45,152 nucleotides of DNA from Streptomyces spiramenti (GTDB lineage: Bacteria; Actinomycetota; Actinomycetes; Streptomycetales; Streptomycetaceae): the NCBI RefSeq assembly GCF_012034385.1, contig NZ_JAAVJB010000016.1, positions 1 to 45,152 of the forward strand. Reading direction: 5' to 3'. Both the position numbers and the translations under genes were made by a program. The notes under the pieces were generated by a model. The model worked only from the letters and a program-made list of their open reading frames with translations, had not been told where the DNA came from and ran no database searches. Below, in pieces: positions 17,451-26,283 of the stretch; within the stretch, counting starts at the first letter, position 1, and every line of letters begins with the position of its first letter.

Positions 17451-17491
17451 CCGGCGGTGGCCCGGCACAACACGTGCCGGGCCACCGCCGG
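17451..17491 (+). terminator. 18-bp perfect hairpin ending the siderophore operon
   Basis: 17451-17468 pairs perfectly with 17474-17491; loop AACAC. No T-tract follows, as is usual in high-GC actinomycetes. Apart from this hairpin, 17373-17737 shows a GAGCGGCACCCGAG-like word repeat just after the operon and no supported gene. Confidence 0.85.
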
Positions 17492-17737
17492 TTCGCGTGT
17501 GTCGCCCCGATGGGCCGCACCGTCCGCTGCCCGCCCCGGCCGGCCACCCGGAGTTGGGGGCCCGCCAGGAGGCGGGACCGGCGAGCGCGACGGCGGCCGG
17601 TGAGGCGCGATCCGGGGGGAGGGCCGGCCCCGCGACCCCGGTGCACCCCGTTCGCGCCTGCACCGAGCGAGCCCGGCCGACCAGGCTGTCCGCTGCGAGC
17701 CCGCGCGCGGTGCGGGCGGTCACGGCGGAGGTTGCGC

Positions 17738-17878
17738 ATGAGGACTCGATGCTGCGGACGGACGAAGGCGGGCACGCGCTGCCGCCGGTACGTGGTCCCC
17801 GGCACCGCCCGGTGCCAGGACCACCAAGGGGCGTGGTCCGCATACGACGTGGCCCGACGACGGCGCAAGAAGAGCTGA
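17738..17878 (+). CDS. 46-aa basic Cys-rich protein, possible zinc-binding
   Basis: ATG 17738 follows an ideal GGAGG with 6-nt spacing. The product carries CCGRTKAGTRCRR and then GTARCQDHQGAW, i.e. Cys-x7-Cys ... Cys-x2-His, a pattern seen in small zinc-ribbon-like proteins and in the tail motif of some phage or secreted proteins (DUF5763-like, by eye). It ends in a very basic RRRRKKS tail, suggesting nucleic-acid contact. Without the short start it would look like the tail of a spurious longer ORF. No partner is evident. The following 17879-18079 has no gene on this strand. Confidence 0.6.
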   Translation: MRTRCCGRTKAGTRCRRYVVPGTARCQDHQGAWSAYDVARRRRKKS

Positions 17879-18079
17879 GGGAGCCGGGGACGACGCCGGA
17901 GCCGCCGCGGTCGAGCCCGCTCCCGGAGCGGGCGGCCGAAACGTGTCGCCGCGCCCCTCGGCGTCGGCCCGCGGGCGGGGCGGGAGAGGGGCCGAGCGGG
18001 GGAGGGAGGGCCGCCGGGTGTGGGGCGGCCTCCTGCGGCCGGGGGTGTGGCCTCGTCGCTCACCGCGCGTCCGCCGCGG

Positions 18080-19375
18080 TTACGGCAGGTTGTGCAGGCG
18101 GTTGTCGATGGTGATGACGACCGGGGCGGTGCCGTCGGTGAGGGTGTGGCGCAGCACCTCGGCCGTCGTGCCGTAGACCTGCGCGGCCATCGCCCAGTCG
18201 GAGCGCTTGGTCAGGTCCTCGTCGCACCCCGTCTCCAGCGGGGTCACCGCCACCCTGTGCAGGGTGAGCAGCAGCGCCACGAGCGAGCGTCCCGAGAGGT
18301 GCGCGGCCACGAGGCCGCTCTCCGTCCCCGTCGTCGTCGGAGTGCGGAAGTGCGGGTGCCCGCCCGTCTTCGACGTCACGAACTCCCAGGTGTCCGGGTG
18401 GCAGGTGAGCGTGGCCGACGCCACCTTGCTCGCCCGCAGGATGGCGCGCTGCAGGCCGCCGGTGGTGAAGACGCGCGGTTCGTCGCCGTCCAACTCCCAG
18501 CACGGGCGGTCGAGTCGGTCCGTCGCCTGCCGCCGCTCCGCCCCGCCGGGGTCGCGTTCCCCGCCCCGGTCGCGTCCCCCGTCGGCGGCGGTACCGGCGT
18601 CGGCCTGGGCACCGGCTTCGGCACCGCCCGACCGGCCGTCGGGGGAGTCCGGTTCGGTGGCGGCGGCGTGGTCGACGTCGGCCGCGCAGGCCGGTTCCGC
18701 GTCCGCCGCCTCGGCGTGCCGGACGTCGCGGTCGCCGTTGTGGCCCTCGTCGGCCGTGGCGCGGTCGCTGTCCGCCCCGCCGGGCCGGCCGGCGGGCTCG
18801 GCGTCATCGGATGCATCGGCGGCCTCGACCCTCGTCGGTTCCGCACCGCCGCCCTCGGCGTCACCCCCGAGGGCGGCATCGGCCACGGCCTTCGGCAGGG
18901 ACTCCTCCGGCGGGGCGGCGGCCTGAGCCGGTACCACGGCGAGATGTGCGACGCGGGCGTCGGCGTCCACCTCCGTCGTCGCCCCGCCGACCGGTACCGG
19001 CCCGTCCCACCCGGAGGGGCCGCCGACGGGGGCCGCCACGGCGGTGGACAACAGGGATCGCAGCTCCGACACGTCGCGCTGGAGCGACGCGAAGCCGGAC
19101 CGCAACCGGCCCACGTCGTCGCGGAGTTCGTCGACAGCGGCTGCGGCGTCCCCCGCGCTGCGCCCTGCGTTCCCGGCGATGGTGCGGATCTCGCGCTGGG
19201 AGGTCTTCAGATCGGCCAGCGGCCCGCTGCGGAGTTCCGCGATCGCGCCCCGCAGCGTCGTGCGCAGTTCCCGGTCGAGGTCGCCCACCCGGCTGTCGAG
19301 GCCGTCGATCGCGCGCTTCATCTCGTTCTTCGTGTCGATCAGGATCGGCACGATGTCGTTGTCCCTACGGGACAC
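18080..19375 (-). CDS. coiled-coil / acidic-linker protein of unknown function
   Basis: 431 aa in three parts. Residues 1-115 are heptad-rich and probably coiled coil (IDGLDSRVGDLDRELRTTLR, LRSGFASLQRDVSELRSLL). Residues about 116-295 are a disordered Ala/Gly/Asp/Glu linker. Residues about 296-431 are a compact alpha/beta domain (WELDGDEPRVFTTGGLQRAI, CHPDTWEFVTSKTGGHPHF, SGRSLVALLLTLHRVAV, ending TAPVVITIDNRLHNLP). No family is recognised. GTG 19375 has GGAGG 5 nt upstream, overlapping an out-of-frame ATG. No signal peptide, so cytosolic. It may oligomerise through its N-terminus and present the C-terminal domain; role unknown. Confidence 0.7.
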   Translation of the reverse strand: MSRRDNDIVPILIDTKNEMKRAIDGLDSRVGDLDRELRTTLRGAIAELRSGPLADLKTSQREIRTIAGNAGRSAGDAAAAVDELRDDVGRLRSGFASLQRDVSELRSLLSTAVAAPVGGPSGWDGPVPVGGATTEVDADARVAHLAVVPAQAAAPPEESLPKAVADAALGGDAEGGGAEPTRVEAADASDDAEPAGRPGGADSDRATADEGHNGDRDVRHAEAADAEPACAADVDHAAATEPDSPDGRSGGAEAGAQADAGTAADGGRDRGGERDPGGAERRQATDRLDRPCWELDGDEPRVFTTGGLQRAILRASKVASATLTCHPDTWEFVTSKTGGHPHFRTPTTTGTESGLVAAHLSGRSLVALLLTLHRVAVTPLETGCDEDLTKRSDWAMAAQVYGTTAEVLRHTLTDGTAPVVITIDNRLHNLP

Positions 19376-20334
19376 ATGGACCTCCGTCGGTCGTGGTCGG
19401 ACAACTGCGATGAGTAGTTTGTCGTGGTGAAGGCCCTACGGGGAGCCAGGGGCGAACTTGGCGGGAACCGCCCGCCAGTTGACCGACACGCACCAGGTGC
19501 ACCGCCCGTCCCGCACGCCCCGTCGCACATCGTCCGCCGCCTCCTCGGCAGGGGCGCCCCCCTGATCGCGCGTTCTCGCTCCGCCCCGCACCGCCCGTGA
19601 CCCGGGCCCGTACCCGTCGCGGCGCACTGTCCCGTCCGGCGGTTCCGGCGCCGCGTCGCGCAGGGGGCTGCGGGGCCACGGTTGCTGCGTCGCCGAGGTG
19701 CCACGGGTGTGCGACAGGGGCGCGCATGGACGAGCTGAGTGGTCAACCGCGTGGGCAGCGCGTTCGCCTCTCGGGTGGGATGAGCGGTGGTGAGCTGGGG
19801 CGCGTCGCAGGGGAGTGGGCCAGGCGCCCCCGAGGGGATCCACCCGGGGCACGAATGTGCGAAAACGCCGTCCGTCGCCGTCGGGAACCGTCGATGCGGG
19901 GGGCCTCACCCGCCGTGACCTGCGATGCAATCGCGCGGGATTGCGCACCGCGATCGCGGCCAGCTGGCCGTCCGCGCCGCGAACCGGGCCTTGTCACCCA
20001 CGCCGGATGGGATCTGCGCATCATGGTGAAGCGGTGTTCGGCCGGATCGTCGAGCCGGTCGGTGTCACCCGCCGAGCGGTGCGTGGACTCCTGTGACCTC
20101 GGGGTATTCCGCTGCGGTCGTTCGGCTCGGTGCCGGCGTCACCGGCCCCGGCGTCGGTGGCCGCGGCCGGGATCCGGCAGCGGGCGACCGTGCGCGGGTG
20201 GCCGGTCGAAGGTCCCGCTGTCGTTTGCAGCGACAGCCCGACGCATCCGCACCGTGCGGTGTCCCTCCTTCGGCGGTCCTTCGGGCCGCCTCCGCCCCAC
20301 CCCCACCAGCTTCGTTCCGAGAGGTAACTCCCCC
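19376..20334. other. intergenic, no firm gene
   Basis: 959 bp. Proximal part (19376-19440) is AT-richer and should contain the promoter of the minus-strand gene at 18080. A possible minus-strand mini-ORF ends at 19436 with a Trp/Cys-containing tail (GRCTWCVSVNWRAVPAKF), but it has no convincing start. A 6-bp inverted repeat GCAATC/GATTGC (19927-19932 and 19939-19944) could be an operator. The rest has no codon bias in any frame that I trust. Confidence 0.4.
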
Positions 20335-20838
20335 ATGCCCATGGCGTTCCACGTGCAGCCGGTCGAGACCAAGGACGGCAGGACCGTGTTCCGGGTCAGC
20401 CTCGACCAGCACGGCGTCGCTGCCGCCACCCACCTCGTCGCCGAGCCGACGACGGGGCCCGAGCTGCCGGACGGGTTCGGATTCGGTGCCGAACGGGGCG
20501 GACTCCGCGCCGTCCACGGGGTGGCGGAGCGCGCGGCGCGCGAGGAGGCGACCACCGCCCGGGACCACCGCGCCGACGAGAGCCACCCGCCCGTAGCGCG
20601 TCGCCGCCCTGCTGCGGCACCGCGCCGGGCCGGCGCCACGGTCCGCCTCGGCCCCGGAGCCACCCGTCACGCGCGCGCCGCCGGCGCCCCGGCGCGGCTG
20701 CGGCTGGTGGCCGACCCGGCTGAGAGCGTGACTGAGACCCCACGCCGGGCCCGCGACGCCAGCTACGGCCATCTGCTGAGTTGTCAGGAACGCCCGAGTG
20801 TGACCCGGTATGAGGGCGCCCCTCCGCCGTGCAGCTGA
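20335..20838 (+). CDS. hypothetical 167-aa protein
   Basis: Not recognised. ATG 20335 follows GAGAGG; the first ~75 residues show good coding bias and a plausible beta-rich start (MAFHVQPVETKDGRTVFRVS, LDQHGVAAATHLV). The remainder is Ala/Arg-rich and of lower complexity, so the real product may be shorter or the 3' part may have decayed. An upstream in-frame extension to 19597 is rejected as non-coding in character. It is followed by a hairpin at 20928, supporting a discrete transcription unit. Confidence 0.5.
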   Translation: MPMAFHVQPVETKDGRTVFRVSLDQHGVAAATHLVAEPTTGPELPDGFGFGAERGGLRAVHGVAERAAREEATTARDHRADESHPPVARRRPAAAPRRAGATVRLGPGATRHARAAGAPARLRLVADPAESVTETPRRARDASYGHLLSCQERPSVTRYEGAPPPCS

Positions 20839-20927
20839 CCGCATCTGACGCCGCGAGCTGATCCGCGCGGGGTCTCACACGCGCTCTGAGGGAGCCCTCC
20901 CCGCCCGTCGGGGCGGGGGTCCGATCC

Positions 20928-20965
20928 CCTGCCGCCCGAGGGTTGTGACGGCCCCGGGCGGCAGG
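20928..20965 (+). terminator. 11-bp hairpin
   Basis: CCTGCCGCCCG (20928-20938) pairs with CGGGCGGCAGG (20955-20965), 90 bp past the stop at 20838 and before the gene at 21049. Confidence 0.6.
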
Positions 20966-21048
20966 CGCCCACCTGCGTCACGGGTGACAAGCCACCGCAA
21001 ATCGCCGTTCCGCCACGGAGATCACCGTGATGTGAACATCCTGTGGTC

Positions 21049-23028
21049 ATGACCGTCCCTTTGCAGGCCCCGGACGGGGCGGGACTGCGCAGCTACGCGT
21101 ATGAGTGGGCACTCGTCGACGTGGAGACCAGCGGCCTGGTGGCGCGACGCGACCGCGTCCTGTCGCTGGCGGTGATCACGCTCGACCGGGACGGGCGGCG
21201 GACCGGGGAGTTCGCCACCCTCCTCGACCCCGGATGCGACCCGGGGGCGGTGGAGATCCACGGGCTGACCTCCGAACGCCTGCGCGGCGCACCGACGTTC
21301 GACCTCGTGCTGGACCGCGTGGCGGCGCTGCTGCGCGACCGCGTGATGGTCGCGCACAACGCGCAGTTCGACTACGACTTCCTGGCCCACGAGTTCGCCC
21401 GCGCGGGCCAGTTTCTCCCGGTGGCGCAGCGGCTCTGCACCCTGGCTCTCAACCGCCGCGTGGACCCGCCGACCGAGAACCTGAAACTGGGCACGCTCGC
21501 CGCCCACTACGGCGTCACCCAGCTCGCCCCGCACGACGCGGGGGACGACACCCGGGTGCTGGAGGGCGTGCTCCGCGCCACCCTCGGCGAGGCCCGCCAC
21601 CTCGGCCTGGAGCTGCCTCTGGTGGCCTGCCCGCCGCGCCAGGAAGCCCAGTTCGCCCCGCAGCCCCGCAAGCAGCCCTGCGCGTTCCGCAACCCCGGCC
21701 CGCTCGCGCCGGGCGGACCGCTGGCACAGGGCATGAAGGTCGCGATCACCGGCGACACCGCGACGCCGCGCGCCGAGTTGGGCGCCCGTGCCGTCGCCGC
21801 CGGTCTGAACCTGATGAACTCGGTCAGCCGCCACACCAGCGTCCTGGTCACCAATGACCTCGGCTCGGGGTCCGGCAAGGCCCGGCGTGCCGTCGCCGCC
21901 GGGGTCCCCGTCGTGGACGAGCGCACTTTCCTCTCGCTGCTGGCGGACGTTCGGCCAGGGGCCCGCCACGACCTGCAGGTCGCAGCCGTCCCCGCCGCCC
22001 GCGTGCCGCCGGCAGCCGCGCCCACCGTCGAACCACCGGCAGCCGAGCCAGCGGCGACCGAGCCTGAGGGAACCGACTCGCCGGTGAGGGCCGCCCCGGT
22101 CGCCGTCGTCGTTGCCGACCCCGCCCCAGCCGCTGCGGCCGGTGTCCCCGACCGCGCGGCACCGGAGGCGGCGGCGCCCGTGCCGCGGCCGGGAAGCCGG
22201 CAGCCCGGCGGGGGCCGCGTCCCGACCATCGAGCAGCCGCTGATCGGCCGCCGGGTCCTCGTCCTCGGCGGTGTCCACGAGGAGACGGCCCGAGCGCGGG
22301 CCCGGGTCACGGCGCTCGGCGGCGGGGCCGCCATCAACCTCTCCGCGAGCGTGAGCGACGTCGTGACGCTGCCCGGCGGCGAGCAGGACCGCCGGATGCG
22401 GCGGATCGGCGCCTTGGGGCTGCCGGTGCACGGGCCCCGCTGGCTCGACTCCCCGCCGCCCGCCGCCCTGCCGTCGGAAACCGTCCCGCACACCCCGCAC
22501 ATCCTCTCCCTCGGTGCGGTCATCGACCTCCCCGTCGCCGCCGCGGGCACCGGCTGGGACCTGACCGTCTCCTGGGCGCAGCAGACCCGCTGCGAGATCG
22601 ACGTCGTCGCCCTCGCCGTCGACGAGGACGAGCAGGTGGGAGCCGACGAGGACTTCGTCTTCTACGGCGCCCCGGAGTGCCCCGACGGCTCCGTCCGACT
22701 GCTCGCGGACGGACCCACCGAGCAGACGGTGGCCGTGGAGCTCTCCGCGCTCGCGCCCGCCACCCGCAAGGTGGTGCTGGCCGCCGCGATCGACGGGGAC
22801 GCCACCTTCGGCGACGTCGGCGCGGTCCACCTGCTCGCCGCGCCCGGTCCGGGCGCCGCGCCGTTGGCGCAGGCCACTCTCGACGCCTCGACCACGGAAC
22901 GTACGCTGCTGCTGGCCGAGTTGTACCGCCGCGGTCCGGTGTGGCGGCTCCGTGCCGTCGGCCAGGGCTACGACACGGGCCTGGTCTCTCTGGCCCGCGG
23001 CTACGGCGTGGAGGTGGCCGACGGCTGA
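21049..23028 (+). CDS. DEDDh exonuclease - BRCT - BRCT-like - TerD fusion protein
   Basis: 659 aa. Residues about 19-180: DnaQ-like DEDDh 3'-5' exonuclease with Asp/Glu in LVDVETSG, Asp in HNAQFDYDFLAHE, and HDAGDDTRVLEG supplying the His and last Asp. Residues about 225-310: BRCT domain (MKVAITGDTATPRAELGARA, then SVLVTNDLGSGSGKARRAVA). A Pro/Ala linker follows, then a second BRCT-like module about 398-480 (RRVLVLGGVHEETARARARV). The C-terminal ~170 residues are TerD (GTGWDLTVSWAQQTRCEIDV, then DEDFVFYG), where TerD normally binds Ca2+ and associates with membranes. The four-part layout ties DNA-end processing to the Ter stress system; such fusions are known in actinobacteria. ATG 21049 (MTVPLQAP) is preferred to GTG 21043; the ribosome site is weak. 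Confidence 0.88.
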   Translation: MTVPLQAPDGAGLRSYAYEWALVDVETSGLVARRDRVLSLAVITLDRDGRRTGEFATLLDPGCDPGAVEIHGLTSERLRGAPTFDLVLDRVAALLRDRVMVAHNAQFDYDFLAHEFARAGQFLPVAQRLCTLALNRRVDPPTENLKLGTLAAHYGVTQLAPHDAGDDTRVLEGVLRATLGEARHLGLELPLVACPPRQEAQFAPQPRKQPCAFRNPGPLAPGGPLAQGMKVAITGDTATPRAELGARAVAAGLNLMNSVSRHTSVLVTNDLGSGSGKARRAVAAGVPVVDERTFLSLLADVRPGARHDLQVAAVPAARVPPAAAPTVEPPAAEPAATEPEGTDSPVRAAPVAVVVADPAPAAAAGVPDRAAPEAAAPVPRPGSRQPGGGRVPTIEQPLIGRRVLVLGGVHEETARARARVTALGGGAAINLSASVSDVVTLPGGEQDRRMRRIGALGLPVHGPRWLDSPPPAALPSETVPHTPHILSLGAVIDLPVAAAGTGWDLTVSWAQQTRCEIDVVALAVDEDEQVGADEDFVFYGAPECPDGSVRLLADGPTEQTVAVELSALAPATRKVVLAAAIDGDATFGDVGAVHLLAAPGPGAAPLAQATLDASTTERTLLLAELYRRGPVWRLRAVGQGYDTGLVSLARGYGVEVADG

Positions 23029-23055
23029 ACGGCCCGCCTCGCCCCGACGGGCGGC

Positions 23056-23472
23056 TCAGTCGGCCCGCAGCGCCTCGGCCACCGTCAGTGTGTCCTCGTA
23101 GAGGTGCATGCGGACGATCCTGCCGTCGTCGACGACCAGGTGCATGGCCACCGGCGTCGTGAACTCCTTTCCGTTGGCCAGCACGGTGTGCGTGAAGACG
23201 GCCAGCAGGACCACGTCACCGCCGTCGACGATGAACCGCTCCAGGGTGACGGTGCTCCTCCCGGGCGTGAAGTGCGGCCACATCGTGGTGAAGTACGGCG
23301 CGACCTCCTCCCGGCGGGTCCGGCGTCCGGTCCAGGGCAGCGCCGCACTGCCGGGGACGTACCAGTCGATCTCCGCCGCGAACAGTCGCTGGATGGCGTC
23401 GGCGTCCTGTCGGTCGAGGTGCCGCAGGAACTCCTCGACCACGGCCCGTGGGCTCTGGGTGTCTGCTGTCAT
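23056..23472 (-). CDS. SnoaL/ketosteroid-isomerase-like (NTF2-fold) protein
   Basis: 138 aa. SPRAVVEEFLRHLDRQDADA, then IDWYVPGSAALPWTGRR, a central PYFTTMWPHFTPG and VDDGRIVRMHLYEDTLTVAEA give the cone-shaped NTF2 fold; substrate unknown. ATG 23472 is chosen because the in-frame extension to 23571 is not family-like. The GTAAC-N7-GTTAC palindrome at 23522-23538 lies about 50 bp upstream, matching the site in front of the neighbouring Rrf2 gene, so Rrf2 control is likely. Homologues paired with redox regulators often handle reactive electrophiles (inference). Confidence 0.85.
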   Translation of the reverse strand: MTADTQSPRAVVEEFLRHLDRQDADAIQRLFAAEIDWYVPGSAALPWTGRRTRREEVAPYFTTMWPHFTPGRSTVTLERFIVDGGDVVLLAVFTHTVLANGKEFTTPVAMHLVVDDGRIVRMHLYEDTLTVAEALRAD

Positions 23473-23521
23473 CGTTCCCGTCCTCGGTGTGGGCCGACCG
23501 TGGCACCGGCCGGCATTGGGT

Positions 23522-23538
23522 GTAACTGTTGCTGTTAC
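23522..23538. promoter_or_regulatory. candidate Rrf2 operator at the NTF2-like gene
   Basis: GTAAC-N7-GTTAC, same spacing and half-sites as the site at 24050-24066. It sits in the promoter zone of the gene starting at 23472. Confidence 0.7.
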
Positions 23539-23583
23539 CTTCACGGCCCGACGGAGCGCCCGGCGTCGCATCGAGGGGTGCGG

Positions 23584-24015
23584 TCAGTCGGCTCGGAGGA
23601 TGTCACGCAGGACGTCCTCCAGGGTCGTCCGCGCCAACTCCCGCTGCATGGCGGCCTCCACGTCGTCGTACACGGCCTTGATCACCGGTCCGATGCCGCG
23701 GCCCACCACGCAGGCGGGGTCCGGGGCCGCCCGGTGCAGGGCGAAGACCGGCCCCGGATCCACCGCCCGGTGGACGTCGAGCAGGGTGATCGTCGCCAGG
23801 TCGCGCGTGAGGGTCCAGCCCGCCCCGGCCCCGCGCCGTGAGTCGGCCAGGCCGGCCCCGCGCAGCTCGCCCAACAGGCGCCGGATGACGACGGGGTTGG
23901 TGTTGACGCTGGTCGCGATCTGCTCCGAGGTGGCGACCTCGTGGCCGCGTCGCTGGTACAGCCCGATCCAGGTGAGCGAGTGGGCTGCGATGGTCAGCCT
24001 GCTGTTGGCGCTCAT
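23584..24015 (-). CDS. Rrf2-family transcriptional regulator (YwnA/HypR-like)
   Basis: 143 aa. Winged helix: [20 protein letters not shown] (recognition region), then [18 protein letters not shown] and the dimer helix. The [10 protein letters not shown] motif fits the YwnA/HypR branch rather than IscR. No IscR-type three-Cys cluster is present, only one Cys in [10 protein letters not shown], so an Fe-S cofactor is unlikely and a thiol-based or other signal is more plausible. ATG 24015. A palindrome at 24050-24066 directly upstream suggests autoregulation. Confidence 0.87.
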   Translation of the reverse strand: MSANSRLTIAAHSLTWIGLYQRRGHEVATSEQIATSVNTNPVVIRRLLGELRGAGLADSRRGAGAGWTLTRDLATITLLDVHRAVDPGPVFALHRAAPDPACVVGRGIGPVIKAVYDDVEAAMQRELARTTLEDVLRDILRAD

Positions 24016-24049
24016 GCTCGCCCCCGCCTGTCCGTCGCCGCCGTTCGTC

Positions 24050-24066
24050 GTAACCGTAAAGGTTAC
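24050..24066. promoter_or_regulatory. candidate Rrf2 operator at its own gene
   Basis: GTAACCGTAAAGGTTAC: a near-perfect palindrome with the same GTAAC-N7-GTTAC frame as 23522-23538, 35 bp upstream of the rrf2 start. Confidence 0.72.
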
Positions 24067-24204
24067 GTCCGTGTCCGGCAAGTGTGCTGCCGGGGTACCG
24101 TCCCCGGGAGCCGTGGCCCCGGCCCCGGCCCGGGGTCTTGCCCGCGTCCGGGTCTGGCGAGGAACCCTGTCGTCTCGACGGCCCCCGCCTGCGACGATGT
24201 CCCG

Positions 24205-24915
24205 ATGACTGCCGAGACCGCCTATCACGGACCGCTGGGTGAACTGTTCGCCGCCCAGGCCACCGACAGTGCGTACAACGCCCACACCGACCGTCCCGCG
24301 ATGCTCGAACTGGTCGGTGACGTCACGGACTTGCACGTCCTCGACCTCGGCTGCGGGGCAGGGCACTACGCGGCCGAGCTGGTGGCACGCGGTGCTGCGG
24401 CCGTCACCGGTGTCGACGGCAGCGCCTCCCTGCTCGACGCCGCCCGGGAGCGCCTGGCGTCCGCGCCCGCCGGGCGGGTCGCGCTCCACCTCCACGACCT
24501 CGAACAGCCGCTGGGCTTCCTCTCCGACGGCTCGGCGGACCTCGCCGTAGCGGCACTGGTCCACCACCATCTGGAGCGCCGCACGGAGTTCCTTGCGGAG
24601 GTCCACCGGGTGCTGCGCCCCGGTGGGGCGCTCGTACTCTCCACCACCCACCCGACCGGCGACTGGGTGGGTTTCGGCGGTTCCTACTTCGACGAGGAGC
24701 GCGTCCGGCTCCCGATGGGGGACGGCGGCCATGCGCTCGTCTACCGGCGGCTCACCTTGGAGACCGTCATCGGGGAGCTGCTGGCTGCCGGCTTCGTGCT
24801 GGAGCGGTTGCGGGAGCCCCGCGGTACCGACGCGGCGCGGGTGGCGGACGAGCGCCGGTGGCGGAAGACCCACCAACAGCCGATGTTCCTCGCCCTCCGG
24901 CTGCGCCGACCCTGA
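24205..24915 (+). CDS. class I SAM-dependent methyltransferase
   Basis: 236 aa. Motif [21 protein letters not shown], the strand-2 acid in [17 protein letters not shown], motif [17 protein letters not shown] and motif [21 protein letters not shown] are all standard (Methyltransf_11/25). N-terminal [20 protein letters not shown] is the cap helix. ATG 24205 has no strong ribosome site. Acceptor unknown. It ends against a perfect 16-bp bidirectional hairpin and is convergent with the flavoenzyme gene. Confidence 0.88.
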   Translation: MTAETAYHGPLGELFAAQATDSAYNAHTDRPAMLELVGDVTDLHVLDLGCGAGHYAAELVARGAAAVTGVDGSASLLDAARERLASAPAGRVALHLHDLEQPLGFLSDGSADLAVAALVHHHLERRTEFLAEVHRVLRPGGALVLSTTHPTGDWVGFGGSYFDEERVRLPMGDGGHALVYRRLTLETVIGELLAAGFVLERLREPRGTDAARVADERRWRKTHQQPMFLALRLRRP

Positions 24916-24936
24916 ACCGGCCCGTGCGGGACCGGT

Positions 24937-24992
24937 GCGGACGGCGGCTCGGACCGGGGTGCCCCCCCGACCCGGGCCGAGCCGCCGTCCGC
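24937..24992. terminator. bidirectional hairpin, 16 bp perfect
   Basis: GCGGACGGCGGCTCGG (24937-24952) pairs exactly with CCGAGCCGCCGTCCGC (24977-24992). It sits between the convergent methyltransferase and flavoenzyme genes. Confidence 0.85.
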
Positions 24993-25025
24993 CGGGCTGC
25001 CCGGCCGCCTGCCGGGCGGTCCGTG

Positions 25026-26135
25026 TCAGGCGGCGACCGGGACGGATGCCGCCTCCGAGGGATACTGGTAGGCGTTGTACGTGAGGTAGCCGTCGTTGCC
25101 GCCCTGGTAGAGCGCCGCCATGTCCAACGGTTCGATCGGCAGCTCGGCCCGGAGCCGCTCCACCAGATCCGGGTTGGAGATGAACGCCCGACCGAAGCTG
25201 ATCAGTTCGGCTCCCAGACCCAGCCAGCGGTCGGCGTCCTCCCGGTTCGTCGGCTTGGAGCCCGTGGGCAGCGACGGGTTCATGATGAGCGCACCCGGCC
25301 ACACGCGGCGGAGCTCGCGGAGCAACGCGTCTTCGGCGGTGGCCTCGACATGGATGTACGCCGGTTCCAGGGTGGCGAGTTCGGTGAGCAGTGCCGTGTA
25401 CAGCTCCTTGGTCTCTCCGTCGGTGGCACCCCAGAAGTTGGCGCCGGGGGAGAGCCGGATACCGGTGCGCGCGGCCCCGATCGCGTCCACGGTTCCCGCG
25501 ACGGACTCCACCGCGAACCGGATGCGGTTGGTGATCGATCCGCCGTAGCGGTCGGTCCGCAGGTTGGCGGTGTCAGACAGGAACTGCGAGATCAGGTAGC
25601 CGTTGGCGCCGTGCAGCTCGACCCCGTCGACCCCGTCGAACCCGGCGTCCACCGCCCTGCGACCGGCCTCGGCGTACGAGGCGGCCTGTTCGACCACCTC
25701 CGCCGTGGTCAGCGCGCGGGGCACAGGCATCGGCTGCGGGCCGGTCGGGGTGAAGACGTCGCCCTCACCGGCGACGGCCGACGGGCCGACCGGCTGCAAC
25801 CCCGTGGTGTCGGGGTGGGAGACCCGGCCGCCGTGCATCAACTGGGCGAAGATACGACCGCCGTTGACGTGCACGGCGTCGGTCACCTGCCGCCAGGAGT
25901 CGACCTGCTCGTCGTTGTGCAGCCCCGGCGTGCCCGGGTTGGACTGGCCGACCGCGCTGGGCTGCACGCCCTCGGTGATGATCAGCCCCGCAGTCGCCCG
26001 CTGGGCGTAGTACGCGGCCATCCGGGAGGTGGCGAGCCCGTCTGCCGTCGCGCGGACCCGGGTCATCGGCGCCATGACGACGCGGTTGGGGAGAGTCAGG
26101 CCGGCGAGCTGGAACGGGCTGAGCAGGGAGGTCAC
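25026..26135 (-). CDS. Old Yellow Enzyme family NADH:flavin oxidoreductase / ene-reductase
   Basis: 369 aa FMN-dependent TIM barrel that reduces activated C=C bonds using NAD(P)H. Start [19 protein letters not shown] is the FMN-binding strand 1. [10 protein letters not shown] is conserved. The substrate-binding pair (His-Asn) is in [16 protein letters not shown], the Tyr motif is [11 protein letters not shown], and [15 protein letters not shown] binds the FMN phosphate. It is the classical NemA-like length. GTG 26135 is chosen with CAGGAG 6-7 nt upstream. It diverges from the MerR regulator at 26284 with an overlong-spacer promoter between them, indicating induction through that regulator, probably by electrophiles. 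Confidence 0.94.
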   Translation of the reverse strand: MTSLLSPFQLAGLTLPNRVVMAPMTRVRATADGLATSRMAAYYAQRATAGLIITEGVQPSAVGQSNPGTPGLHNDEQVDSWRQVTDAVHVNGGRIFAQLMHGGRVSHPDTTGLQPVGPSAVAGEGDVFTPTGPQPMPVPRALTTAEVVEQAASYAEAGRRAVDAGFDGVDGVELHGANGYLISQFLSDTANLRTDRYGGSITNRIRFAVESVAGTVDAIGAARTGIRLSPGANFWGATDGETKELYTALLTELATLEPAYIHVEATAEDALLRELRRVWPGALIMNPSLPTGSKPTNREDADRWLGLGAELISFGRAFISNPDLVERLRAELPIEPLDMAALYQGGNDGYLTYNAYQYPSEAASVPVAA

Positions 26136-26184
26136 AACAGGCTCCTGAGGGTTGGCCGTTGCGCCCGGAGGTGGGCACACCGCT

Positions 26185-26216
26185 AAGCTAGAACCTGACA
26201 TTGACGTCAGATGCAA
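26185..26216 (-). promoter_or_regulatory. MerR-type promoter of the ene-reductase gene
   Basis: On the minus strand, TTGCAT (-35, 26211-26216) and TAGCTT (-10, 26185-26190) are 20 bp apart, longer than the normal 17. An inverted repeat CTGAC-N6-GTCAG (26195-26199 and 26206-26210) fills the spacer. This is the hallmark arrangement of MerR-family activators, which twist the spacer DNA. Confidence 0.75.
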
Positions 26217-26283
26217 GCCATGTGGTGCGGCTCACTCCGAGCGGCCCCGCCCGAAAGCGGCCGACAGGCCGGAGGAGGACCGC

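Noticed and set aside
19436..19948. Minus-strand ORF upstream of the coiled-coil gene
   Set aside because: Only its last ~25 codons look protein-like; no start or ribosome site and Arg/Pro composition elsewhere.
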